Assembly (NCBI GenBank): GCA_022510705.1
Contig: JAFLSX010000027.1
Coordinates: 1 to 32,678 of the forward strand
From: Lachnospiraceae bacterium
GTDB taxonomy: Bacteria > Bacillota > Clostridia > Lachnospirales > Lachnospiraceae
DNA length: 32,678 nt
Direction of reading: 5' to 3'
Notes under the pieces: generated by a model
Told to the model about the DNA's origin: nothing
The model's database searches: none
Seen by the model: the letters and a program-made list of their open reading frames with translations, nothing else
Translations under genes and position numbers: made by a program
Shown: positions 14,911 through 22,398 of the stretch, one piece after another
Layout: each line of letters starts with the position of its first letter
Numbering within the stretch: position 1 is the stretch's first letter

Positions 14911-15519
14911 TTAGCGCGGTCTTTCGCACTCGTACTTTTCTTTCGTCAAAAGACAACTCTTCAGACTTAAGAAACGTTCTTCCAGACTGCCCTCAGGCAC
15001 CTCTACATCACTGGCTATTGCCATGGTTGTAATCATTTCATCCGTAATTCTATGCCGCAATCCCATCAGAATGTTCAGCCTCTCCTCGTAGGTATCCGCA
15101 TCCAAAAACTCCAATACCTGCTCATCGAGCTGATATGCCGGATTCTCTGCATCGGCATCCTCGGTTTTTGTCTCTTCTGCATTGATCTCCTCTGCAGCAA
15201 TCTCCTCCGTATCGATTTCCTCTGCAGCGATCTCCCCCGCATCTGGCTTCTCTATATTGGCCTTCTCCTCCATGCAGGTGTTCTCTTCTTTCCCCTGAAG
15301 TTCAAAGCGAAAGGTCTGGGTGGCTTCGGGATATTTCTCCCCATCCAGCCTTTCCAAAAAATTAGCAAGAGGTCTTGCATATATTTTAAAATCGCCATAC
15401 ATAGCCTGATAAATGACCAACTGCTCCCCTGTTTCAGAGTGTTCAGCCAATTCCAGCACCTGATAGAGATTACCTTTAAAATGCTTATATATTTCATGAC
15501 TTTGAGGGATTTGGGACAT
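14911..15519 (-). CDS. DUF1653-containing protein with acidic repeat linker
   Basis: 202 aa. Residues about 9-75 form a DUF1653 domain (HFKGNLYQVLELAEHSETG.., VIYQAMYGDFKIYARP), a small beta-rich domain of unknown function. Residues 95-125 are an acidic low-complexity linker of repeated EE-I-A/D/N units, encoded by an imperfect DNA repeat. The last 75 residues are helical and not recognised. The ATG at 15519 is chosen because the DUF1653 homology starts soon after it and AAGGAG precedes it by 11 nt, somewhat far. The upstream frame to 15633 runs through the promoter at 15572-15600. It is the first gene of the operon with the nucleotidase, SfsA-MutY and glycosyltransferase. Confidence 0.8.
   Translation of the reverse strand: MSQIPQSHEIYKHFKGNLYQVLELAEHSETGEQLVIYQAMYGDFKIYARPLANFLERLDGEKYPEATQTFRFELQGKEENTCMEEKANIEKPDAGEIAAEEIDTEEIAAEEINAEETKTEDADAENPAYQLDEQVLEFLDADTYEERLNILMGLRHRITDEMITTMAIASDVEVPEGSLEERFLSLKSCLLTKEKYECERPR
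15185..15245 (-). repeat. Imperfect in-frame tandem repeat in the DUF1653 gene
   Basis: Two approximate copies of a roughly 30-bp unit, each made of two 15-bp subunits (core TCTCCTCTGCAGC on the plus strand). They encode repeated EEI-x-A five-residue units. The length is a multiple of three, so copy changes would keep the frame. Confidence 0.65.
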
Positions 15520-15541
15520 AAAATTTAATTCTCCTTTGGCT

Positions 15542-15600
15542 ATATCAAAATTTGATATTTGTAATGACTTTATTATAATCCCAAATCTGTTACTTGTCAT
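15542..15600 (-). promoter_or_regulatory. Promoter of the DUF1653 operon with downstream palindrome
   Basis: On the minus strand, ATGACA (plus 15595-15600), a 17-bp spacer and TATAAT (plus 15572-15577) match consensus at 11 of 12 positions; the -35 box overlaps the stop codon of the preceding gene. In the leader, ATATCAAA-N-TTTGATAT (plus 15542-15558) is a perfect 8+1+8 palindrome between the start site and the SD, an operator candidate. Confidence 0.75.
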
Positions 15601-15971
15601 GCATTTCCTGTGAGAGAATAGATAAAACTGCAATCTTCTTCTATAAAGCCGATCTCTTTCAATTCTCTTACCAGATCCTCTTTTTCCGAGGCACTCAGGC
15701 TGTCAAATCGACCGTTATGAACCACTATATGATACTCTCTTCTGTTGTCCTCATAAACCGTTCTGGTAAGCATGATGCCGCTGTTTTGAAAACCCGCCGT
15801 ATTCAGAAGCTTCTCCATTTCTTTTACATATTTTCTTTCCAGCTGTACATAATAGGCTTCCTCCGTTTTCCTACTGCTATTGCTCTGCAGTCTGGCGGTT
15901 GCGGCTATGAGAACCGTAATGATCAGAAGCAATACTACTACCGAAACTAAAAACCCTGCTTTTTTCATCAT
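15597..15971 (-). CDS. Small single-pass membrane protein, unknown function
   Basis: 124 aa. One strong membrane helix (about 6-26) after MMKK suggests an N-in, C-out anchor, or an uncleaved signal. The remaining 98 residues are charged, with a helical stretch (VQLERKYVKEMEKLLNTAGF) and a mixed alpha/beta tail; no cysteine motif except C113. I do not recognise a family. The start is well supported: AGGAGG 5 nt before the ATG. It lies between the terminator of the two-component operon (16022-16102) and the DUF1653 promoter, so it is probably transcribed alone or by leak; no convincing promoter is visible in the short gap. The triple palindrome at 16035-16094 lies just upstream. Confidence 0.75.
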   Translation of the reverse strand: MMKKAGFLVSVVVLLLIITVLIAATARLQSNSSRKTEEAYYVQLERKYVKEMEKLLNTAGFQNSGIMLTRTVYEDNRREYHIVVHNGRFDSLSASEKEDLVRELKEIGFIEEDCSFIYSLTGNA

Positions 15972-16021
15972 AAGCTCCTCCTGTTTTCTTTTGTTACATA
16001 CACAATACAGGATTTGCTGTA

Positions 16022-16102
16022 CAAAAAAACTCCCTTTTAACCGCTAGGTTAAAATTTTACCGGTAGGTTAAAATTTAACCGTTATTCGGTTAAAAAGGAG
16101 TT
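16022..16102 (-). terminator. Branched intrinsic terminator of the two-component operon
   Basis: On the minus strand a 16-bp outer stem (plus 16028-16043 with 16087-16102, one G-U) is followed by seven U. The interior can form one or two further GGTTAAA/TTTAACC hairpins, giving a branched structure. The 3' end of the preceding gene, including its stop, is inside the stem. Confidence 0.85.
16035..16094. repeat. Three contiguous TTTAACC..GGTTAAA palindromes
   Basis: Back-to-back inverted repeats of about 20 bp: 16035-16054 (TTTTAACC-gcta-GGTTAAAA), 16055-16073 (TTTTACC-ggta-GGTTAAAA) and 16074-16094 (TTTAACCG-ttatt-CGGTTAAA). They lie inside the terminator but are more regular than a terminator needs. 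The same half-site occurs at the nagZ start (1523-1539). Confidence 0.75.
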
Positions 16103-16996
16103 ATTCTCATCATCTCCATAAATATCAATACCATAGCGAATATAAAAATAGGATTCTATACCGCCATATCCCCATTCTCTCAGACTGCTGCCCCGCTCTA
16201 AAGCCACAGTCATGGGAACAAATCCCCACCTTATTCCTGTGCCATCCAGATGCCCGTTGTTTGCTGTGGAGCGGTAAAGCATGTATTCGCCTCTCTCATA
16301 GCCCATCTGCATCAGTAACTCGGAATTGGTCATCTCTGTTAAAATATCATAACCTTCTCCTTCAAAATAGGCCTCGCTGCCCTCTGCAAACAGCGTATTC
16401 TGATAACTGATCACCTCCCAATCTAAAGAAGTGATTTCCAGCACATCGGCCTCTGCCTCCGCACAGTAAAATTCCGCTTGATAAATAATATAGTCGGAAG
16501 CATCCACTCGAAGCAGCAAATCAAAAGTTGCATAATCACTGAAACGCAAGTTCCAGAAAGCCAACTCCGTACTGTCTTCCGTATTATCTGTCAGATTGTA
16601 ATACTCCGCTTCAATAATGTGGTGTTCTATATCATAGGCTGAAAAATCGGGCATAAGATGGTACTGGGCTGCAATTTCCATGGCCTCTCGGATTCCTTCT
16701 ATGAGTTCTCCATCCATTACATCCTGGTCGTTTAAATATAAGGTCCGCCTTACTCCTTCACGCCCGTCCAGGTTTTCCATCATCTGCTGTACTCTTTCAT
16801 TTACCGTCATAGAAACCGGGTTTTTAAAGTTGAAAGTCTCACGCTCTACCACATGAGGCTGATTTAAGTCCTTTCTATCCATCCATCTGCTGTAAAGCTG
16901 AGGCATCAAAAAAGTGATCAGTATTAGAATTGCCCCGGAAAGAACGACTATGCTGTAATCTAACAGCGCATTCCCTTTTTCCTGCTTATTTTTCAT
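16082..16996 (-). CDS. Membrane-anchored acidic protein of a two-component operon, unknown function
   Basis: 304 aa. A short basic N-terminus (MKNKQEKGN), one membrane helix (about 14-33), then a long, strongly acidic extracytoplasmic part rich in Tyr, Glu and Asp. No known domain is recognised. The ATG at 16996 has AAGGAGG 6 nt upstream and lies inside the 3' end of the histidine kinase gene (overlap 11 bp), so translation is coupled. It is the last gene of regulator-kinase-this protein. By position it may modulate the sensor from outside, as YycH/YycI do for WalK, but no sequence similarity to those was evident. Transcription ends at 16022-16102. Confidence 0.75.
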   Translation of the reverse strand: MKNKQEKGNALLDYSIVVLSGAILILITFLMPQLYSRWMDRKDLNQPHVVERETFNFKNPVSMTVNERVQQMMENLDGREGVRRTLYLNDQDVMDGELIEGIREAMEIAAQYHLMPDFSAYDIEHHIIEAEYYNLTDNTEDSTELAFWNLRFSDYATFDLLLRVDASDYIIYQAEFYCAEAEADVLEITSLDWEVISYQNTLFAEGSEAYFEGEGYDILTEMTNSELLMQMGYERGEYMLYRSTANNGHLDGTGIRWGFVPMTVALERGSSLREWGYGGIESYFYIRYGIDIYGDDENNSFLTE

Positions 16997-18398
16997 GCGC
17001 CGCCTCCTTGGGAAATACCACCCATATTTCTGTACCCTTTCCCTGCTCGCTTCTGATATACCATTTTGCTTTGTGCACTTCCACAATACGCCTGCACAAA
17101 GTCATTCCCAAACCGGCTCCGCCTTCCTTACGGGAACGGGATTTATCAACCATATAAAAGGCCTCTGTGATTTTGTCCAACTCCTCTCTGGGCATACCGC
17201 AGCCATTGTCCTTTACTCGGATTTCATAACCGTTTTTCACCTTTCTGCCCCCCAGCCAGATCTTTCCTCCCTCCGGCAAAGCCTTTCTGGAATTATCTAT
17301 CAAATTCGTAAAGAGAGAAATCAAAAGATCCTTCTCCCCCCTGAGAGTTCCTTCTTCCACCTTATCATGGAGAATGATCTGCTTCTTTTCAAGCGCCTTG
17401 GAAACCGCAATCTTTACCTCCTCCATCAGTTCGGTTACCGCAAGCGGTTTCATCTGGTAATCCTGATTTTTGGTCACTATCAGTTCCAGCAGCTTGAAAG
17501 AAAGGGATTCCAACCGCTTTCCCTGCGAATAAATATAGTGGGAAGCCTCCATGGTTTCCTCCCTGCTCATATCCATAGTTCTGAGCATATCTGCATAGCC
17601 GATAATTGAGGTAAGCGGCGTCTTTAATTCATGGGCAAAGGAAGCGGTAAAATCTTCCTGTTTTTGAGCGGCCATTGTCAGTTCTTCCATCTTTTGATTC
17701 AGGTTTTCTGCCATCTGGTTAAAATCTTTGGCCAACGTGCCGATTTCATCCTCGCTTCTCACATCAGCGCGCACCTCATAATCTCCTCTGGCAAACTGTC
17801 TGGTAGTATCCGAAAGCTTTATCACGGACCTTGTCAAAAAGTGGGTCAGGATAAATACGATAATACTTGATGCAACGATCAATGACAGCATCATAATACG
17901 ATACTGTGCATACAAAGCATCCCTCTCCTCATACAAAGAGGAGATGTTCTTTACACTTTCCAGATAGTAGACCCTGCCGCTCATCATGCTTTTACAAACA
18001 AAAATCAGGAATTTCTGCCCTCCCGATTCAAACACCTGATAGATGCAGTTATTCTCTCCCAACTGATCAAACAGCTCATGCTCCAATTGTTCCTGACTGC
18101 TCTCATAAATCAAATCCTGCCCTCTGTAGAGCCTGTAAGCGTATTCCTGATTGTCCAGGTTCCCAATGAGTGACTCTGTTAAATCCCTTACGACTTTCTC
18201 TGTTCGATAATTCTCGGAAAGAGAATTCATGTTGATTTCAAAAGCCATCTGGAACATTCTGTTCTCCCGGTTGCCTTCTTCAATTTCCTTTTCCAGTGAA
18301 TTACGAAAACTCTGACTCACGATCAGCATACCGAATACACTGAAACCCACTGTCATAAGTGCAATAAACGCAAAAAAAATTTTCCAGAAAAATTTCAT
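16986..18398 (-). CDS. Sensor histidine kinase with HAMP domain
   Basis: 470 aa. TM1 about 5-27; extracytoplasmic sensor about 28-166; TM2 about 167-188; HAMP about 186-240; HisKA with phospho-acceptor H256 in FAHELKTPLTS. The ATP-binding domain carries an N box (LFTNLIDNSRKAL), a G1 box (VKDNGCGMP) and a G2 box (GGAGLGMTLC). It should autophosphorylate and pass phosphate to the regulator encoded 15 bp upstream. The extracytoplasmic part has two cysteines (C118, C135) that could form a disulfide or sense redox; this is inference. The 3' end overlaps the next gene. The signal is unknown. Confidence 0.95.
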   Translation of the reverse strand: MKFFWKIFFAFIALMTVGFSVFGMLIVSQSFRNSLEKEIEEGNRENRMFQMAFEINMNSLSENYRTEKVVRDLTESLIGNLDNQEYAYRLYRGQDLIYESSQEQLEHELFDQLGENNCIYQVFESGGQKFLIFVCKSMMSGRVYYLESVKNISSLYEERDALYAQYRIMMLSLIVASSIIVFILTHFLTRSVIKLSDTTRQFARGDYEVRADVRSEDEIGTLAKDFNQMAENLNQKMEELTMAAQKQEDFTASFAHELKTPLTSIIGYADMLRTMDMSREETMEASHYIYSQGKRLESLSFKLLELIVTKNQDYQMKPLAVTELMEEVKIAVSKALEKKQIILHDKVEEGTLRGEKDLLISLFTNLIDNSRKALPEGGKIWLGGRKVKNGYEIRVKDNGCGMPREELDKITEAFYMVDKSRSRKEGGAGLGMTLCRRIVEVHKAKWYIRSEQGKGTEIWVVFPKEAAHEK

Positions 18399-18413
18399 GC
18401 AGGCACCCTTTCT

Positions 18414-19067
18414 TTAAGCCTCCAGCCGGTATCCCACTTTATATACCGCTACAATCTTATCCTCCCAATGGAGCTTCTTTTTCAACCTCTGCACATGCAA
18501 GTCCACGGTTCTGCTCTCTCCCATATACTCGCTTTCCCATACGTTTTCGTAGATCGTATCCCTATATAGAGCGATATTTTTATTACGAATAAATAGCAGC
18601 AGCAGTTCAAACTCCTTTAAAGTCAGCATCACTTGCTTTCCATCCTGCATCACCGTACGGGAGTAGGTGTCCACTTCTATATCCAGAATTTGGATTACGC
18701 GTTCCGCCTTATTATAACGACGCAGCACCGCCTCCACTCTGGCAAGCAGCTCCACAATTTCAAAAGGCTTGGATATATAATCATCCGCCCCCTTTTTTAG
18801 TCCCTTTACTCTATTTTCCACCGAATCCATGGCCGTAATAAAAATCACCGGTATATCCAGACTCTGGGCATATTCCAAAAGCTCGTACCCATTGATCTTA
18901 GGCAGCATGATATCCAACAGAATCAAATCAAAGCCCTTACCCGCCATCATATCGGCGGCTTCCTTGCCGTCAAAAGCACATTGGCACTGGTACCCCGCTT
19001 TTGTCAGATTCATTCTTATTAAATTGGAAATAGGTTCTTCATCTTCCACGATCAGTATCTTAACCAT
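18414..19067 (-). CDS. OmpR/PhoB-family response regulator
   Basis: 217 aa. Receiver domain 1-115 with acidic pocket E8/D9, phospho-acceptor D52 (LLDIMLPK), TA at about 79-80 and K101 region (SKPFEI). The winged-helix DNA-binding domain (about 125-217) ends YKVGYRLEA, typical of OmpR-type regulators. First gene of the operon with its kinase and the unrecognised membrane protein. The upstream region (19122-19203) holds repeated ATTGTATC sites overlapping a probable promoter, so it may be autoregulated or controlled by another factor. SD is moderate (AAAGAG near the ATG). Confidence 0.95.
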   Translation of the reverse strand: MVKILIVEDEEPISNLIRMNLTKAGYQCQCAFDGKEAADMMAGKGFDLILLDIMLPKINGYELLEYAQSLDIPVIFITAMDSVENRVKGLKKGADDYISKPFEIVELLARVEAVLRRYNKAERVIQILDIEVDTYSRTVMQDGKQVMLTLKEFELLLLFIRNKNIALYRDTIYENVWESEYMGESRTVDLHVQRLKKKLHWEDKIVAVYKVGYRLEA

Positions 19068-19121
19068 ATCTCTTTTATCTGCCCTTTCTTAATCTTAAAC
19101 CTGATATCATTCTAAAAAACC

Positions 19122-19149
19122 ATTGTATCCGGATTGTATCAAGTACCAA
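19122..19149 (-). promoter_or_regulatory. Probable promoter of the two-component operon
   Basis: On the minus strand, TTGGTA (plus 19144-19149), a 16-bp spacer and TACAAT (plus 19122-19127), about 55 bp before the regulator ATG. The -10 box is itself part of an ATTGTATC repeat copy, so binding at the repeats would compete with RNA polymerase. Confidence 0.5.
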
Positions 19150-19203
19150 TGTAAAATTGTATCATAATACTGATACAAAATTGTATCACAATACTGATAC
19201 AAT
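19122..19203. repeat. ATTGTATC direct-repeat array with two palindromes
   Basis: ATTGTATC occurs on the plus strand at 19122, 19133, 19156 and 19180 (steps of 11, 23 and 24 bp, near whole helical turns), with inverse copies GATACAA at 19172 and 19196. Two tandem 24-bp units each contain a TTGTATCA-N6-TGATACAA palindrome. The last copy overlaps the holA stop codon. On the minus strand each palindrome is followed by TTTT, so a weak terminator role for holA is an alternative. Confidence 0.7.
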
Positions 19204-20160
19204 TAACATTTCCACGCTCATGGTATCATTCATTCGTCCCGTCTTAACTGCTTCCTCCGCTTCCACGCAGCACGTCACAGCCCGTTTCAGTTCCCGCTCT
19301 TTAAAACCGGCCGCCTGGGAGGCATACTTGCCTGCCACAAAACCGGGCAGTCCCAGCTTCTCTCCTATGGCTTTATTGGCAAACCCTTTATTTTTCAGCT
19401 GTTTGACTTGCAGCAGTGTATTGCACTGTCTGGCAATCAGAAACAGAATCCGCATGGGCGGCTCCTTTAGGGCCAACAGATCATAATAAAGATTCAAGGC
19501 ATCTTCTGTCCTTTTTTCTCCTATTGCCGTCACCATATCAAAAATACGGTTGTTGATACGAGTCGTGCAGATTGCCTCCACATCCACCGGGTCCACAACG
19601 CTCTTACCCATACAGTAGCAGACCAATTTTTCCAGTTCGGAACGTATATTTTCCATATCGGTCCCTACTTTATCTAAGAAGGCTTCTGCCGTACTTTCCG
19701 TTATCTGCAGTCCCTCTTTTTTGAGTATGCCTGCCATCCAGCGTTTTAATGTTTTTTCATCCTGTGCTCCGAATTCGGCCGCATGTCCTGCAGCCTGCAC
19801 CTGCTTGTAGAGCTTACTGCGTTTGTCTACCTCATTCTCTACAAACACAAAATATGCTGTGGGGGCCGGTTCTGCCAGATATTCCGCCAGTTTCTCTCCA
19901 CCGCTCTTAAACAGGCCCGTATTCTCCATCACAATGACCCGACGTTCGGCGAGAAAAGGCATGGTTTCCGCCAAGTCTATAATCTCACCCTGGTTAATAT
20001 CCTTCCCCTCAAAATAATGGGTATTCATGGAATCTCCGTCCCCTGACAGGGCCTGACGCAGCCGATCCCTATACTGTCTGCGCAGATAGGCCTCTTCTCC
20101 GAAAAGAAGATACATCTGTTTCCAATTTCCGCTTTTTATATCTCCATTAATCTGTTGCAT
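19186..20160 (-). CDS. holA: DNA polymerase III subunit delta
   Basis: 324 aa. Clamp-loader delta subunit, which opens the beta clamp for loading on primed DNA. Seen: N-terminal LLFGEEAYLRRQYRDRL (residues about 18-34), VIVMENTGLFKSGGEKLAEYL, the domain II/III region with LKRWMAGILKKEGLQI and DMENIRSELEKLVCYC, and the C-terminal LIARQCNTLLQVKQL oligomerisation helix. The ATG at 20160 has AAGGGG 5 nt upstream; the frame extends to 20178 without an SD. It follows comEC by 44 bp, the usual comEC-holA order in Firmicutes. The last codons encode LIVSVL within the ATTGTATC repeat, suggesting the repeat has invaded or formed at the gene end. Confidence 0.93.
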   Translation of the reverse strand: MQQINGDIKSGNWKQMYLLFGEEAYLRRQYRDRLRQALSGDGDSMNTHYFEGKDINQGEIIDLAETMPFLAERRVIVMENTGLFKSGGEKLAEYLAEPAPTAYFVFVENEVDKRSKLYKQVQAAGHAAEFGAQDEKTLKRWMAGILKKEGLQITESTAEAFLDKVGTDMENIRSELEKLVCYCMGKSVVDPVDVEAICTTRINNRIFDMVTAIGEKRTEDALNLYYDLLALKEPPMRILFLIARQCNTLLQVKQLKNKGFANKAIGEKLGLPGFVAGKYASQAAGFKERELKRAVTCCVEAEEAVKTGRMNDTMSVEMLIVSVL

Positions 20161-20204
20161 GTATACCCCTTTGTGCACTGCTTTTGTATTAGTATAGCAT
20201 TAAA

Positions 20205-22370
20205 TTAATTCAGCTTCAACACCTGCCCATCCGTATAAAAGCTGACAGCGCCGGTACCGCCGGTGCCGAATATACGGCAGCCGGATTCAGAAAGCCGCTT
20301 GAGTAATTCGGGATGGGGGTGTCCGTACAAATTATTTTTTCCATAGGAAATAACAGCTATGTCCGGAGATAGTTGTAAAAGCAGTTCTTCTCCCGTACAA
20401 CCGCCGGAACCGTGATGGGCTACCTTTAAAATACTCAGATCCGTAATGCCGTAATCTTTAAGCGTCTTTAACAATGCCTGCTCCCCGTTTCCTTCCGTAT
20501 CTCCGGTAAACAGCATGGAAAAATTGCCGTAAGAAAGATAGAGTACTTGGGAGCCTGCATTGTCATTTTCTCCCACAAAATCCACAGTCGGATGCAGACA
20601 GGTAAGAGCAACATCCCCGCTCTGCCAGTTCATTCCGGCACTCATAAAAAGAACCGGTATTTCCCTCTCCTCTGCCATTCTTAAAATTTCTGAAAAGCCT
20701 TGTTCATCTTTATCGGCAGCTGCCGGCAATACCAATGTCCGTATCCTTATATTGCCTTCCTTTAGGAGCCGCATGACACCGTTAGTATGGTCACTGTCCC
20801 CATGACTTAGAAAAACCGCATCCAGACCGGTAATACCCCGACTTTTTAAAAAAGGCTCTATACGGTAATCCGCCACTTCCGATACGCTGCTGCTTCCCCC
20901 ATCTATCAGATAGGTCTCTCCCATCGGCAGTTCCAAACAGATACATTCTCCCTGGCCCACATCCAGAACGGTAACCGTAAGCCCTATGTGGAAATGTATG
21001 CACAACAGGAATACTGCACCGCCAAGCAGCCCTGTCTGATAACGAAAGCGCAGAGCCGGAAATCGGATAATAAGCAATACCAGTGTATAAAAGATTCCAA
21101 TCTGCCACCACTTAGGCTGCCCCGGCGTGAGAAGATGATGGGGTAATTTCCCCACTAAGAGACTGCCTTGCTCATAAAAATGAAGAATCCCCTCTAAAAG
21201 AAATGCAAACGGTCGAGCAGACCATGTTGAAAAGCATCCCGTTACCATAGCTGTTATTCCCAGTACAAGTACCGTTCCTGTCAGGGGCAGTACCAGTAAA
21301 TTAAAAAGCGGTGCATAGACGGAGAACTCATAGTAAAACAAAAGCTGAATCGGCAGAGTAAAAATAGCAATGGAAAGAGAAGCTGCTAAACCTTCCCCCA
21401 ATCCGGGAAACCTTAACTCCGGCATATGCAGAGCCGGCTTTAGCCAGAGAATTGCCAATACAGCAGAAAAAGAGAACAAAAATCCCGCATGCAGAAGATA
21501 GAGCGGCTGCTCCAATAACAATAGCGCCGCACAGAGAGAAAGCGCTGTCAATCCGTCATAAGTTCTGCCTACGACATCTGCTAAAAGGCGCATCAAAAAC
21601 ATAAAGACAGCTCTGATGGCCGATAGTGGCATACCGACCATTTCTCCATACAATAGTATAAGAATGCCACAGAGAACGGCAGATATCCACCGAGGCAGCG
21701 CGCTCTTTTTTAAAAGTCTGTAAATCCCCATTCCCAAGAAACTGATATGCAGACCGGAAATACTGAGAATATGCAAAATTCCCGCTTCTTTGTATAGCTG
21801 CTTTTGCTGCGGGGCAAATGCGGACTTGTCCCCTAAAAGCATAGTTTTCATAAAGGCCGCATCTTCCTCGGAAAGTACTGCATCCAATGAATTTCCTAAG
21901 CCTCTTCTGCATTGCCATAACAATTCCCGCAAAAGGTTCTGCTCTGACGATACTGCGGTCAGCTTTCCGGAAAACAGACGCGCCGAGATTCCCAGCGTCG
22001 TATAATAGAGTCTGGCATCAAAACCGCCTGGGTTGAGAGCAGGCTCGTTTTCTATCAAAATACCTTCCACTTTTATGCGTGCGCCGATTGCCGGCTCGTA
22101 AGTGTCGGCTTCCATGGTACACAATATTTGTTTTTCAAAAGAAATGGGATGATTTTCAAAGAAAAGAGAATCCGGTTTTAAATAGATAAGTAAGACGGGG
22201 GCATCCTCCCCCTTTTTGAATTCTTTGGCACATACCCTGCCTGTTATCACAACCTGCCCGCCGGAGGCTTCTCCATATGAGAAATACTCCGGCGGATATA
22301 GCCACAGTCCGACGGCAAAAAATAGGATCACAGCCAGGCATGCCATACATAGAGGTCTTCGTAATATCAT
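20205..22370 (-). CDS. comEC: DNA internalization-related competence protein ComEC/Rec2
   Basis: 721 aa, full length. N-terminal helix and OB-like DUF4131 region (about 1-140); the Competence domain with many membrane helices (about 165-460), including SISGLHISFLG (203-213) and MPLSAIRAVFM (247-257). The C-terminal metallo-beta-lactamase-like domain runs from about 465 to 721: VLDVGQGEC (468-476), SHGDSDHTNG (522-531), FTGDTEGN and VAHHGSGG. It forms the membrane channel for single-stranded DNA during natural transformation; the C-terminal domain may degrade the other strand. It follows the GerMN lipoprotein gene by 28 bp and precedes holA. All key motifs are intact, so uptake machinery is not obviously broken here. 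Confidence 0.97.
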   Translation of the reverse strand: MILRRPLCMACLAVILFFAVGLWLYPPEYFSYGEASGGQVVITGRVCAKEFKKGEDAPVLLIYLKPDSLFFENHPISFEKQILCTMEADTYEPAIGARIKVEGILIENEPALNPGGFDARLYYTTLGISARLFSGKLTAVSSEQNLLRELLWQCRRGLGNSLDAVLSEEDAAFMKTMLLGDKSAFAPQQKQLYKEAGILHILSISGLHISFLGMGIYRLLKKSALPRWISAVLCGILILLYGEMVGMPLSAIRAVFMFLMRLLADVVGRTYDGLTALSLCAALLLLEQPLYLLHAGFLFSFSAVLAILWLKPALHMPELRFPGLGEGLAASLSIAIFTLPIQLLFYYEFSVYAPLFNLLVLPLTGTVLVLGITAMVTGCFSTWSARPFAFLLEGILHFYEQGSLLVGKLPHHLLTPGQPKWWQIGIFYTLVLLIIRFPALRFRYQTGLLGGAVFLLCIHFHIGLTVTVLDVGQGECICLELPMGETYLIDGGSSSVSEVADYRIEPFLKSRGITGLDAVFLSHGDSDHTNGVMRLLKEGNIRIRTLVLPAAADKDEQGFSEILRMAEEREIPVLFMSAGMNWQSGDVALTCLHPTVDFVGENDNAGSQVLYLSYGNFSMLFTGDTEGNGEQALLKTLKDYGITDLSILKVAHHGSGGCTGEELLLQLSPDIAVISYGKNNLYGHPHPELLKRLSESGCRIFGTGGTGAVSFYTDGQVLKLN

Positions 22371-22398
22371 TCATGCCTTTCTATTATGTGACCAAAGC

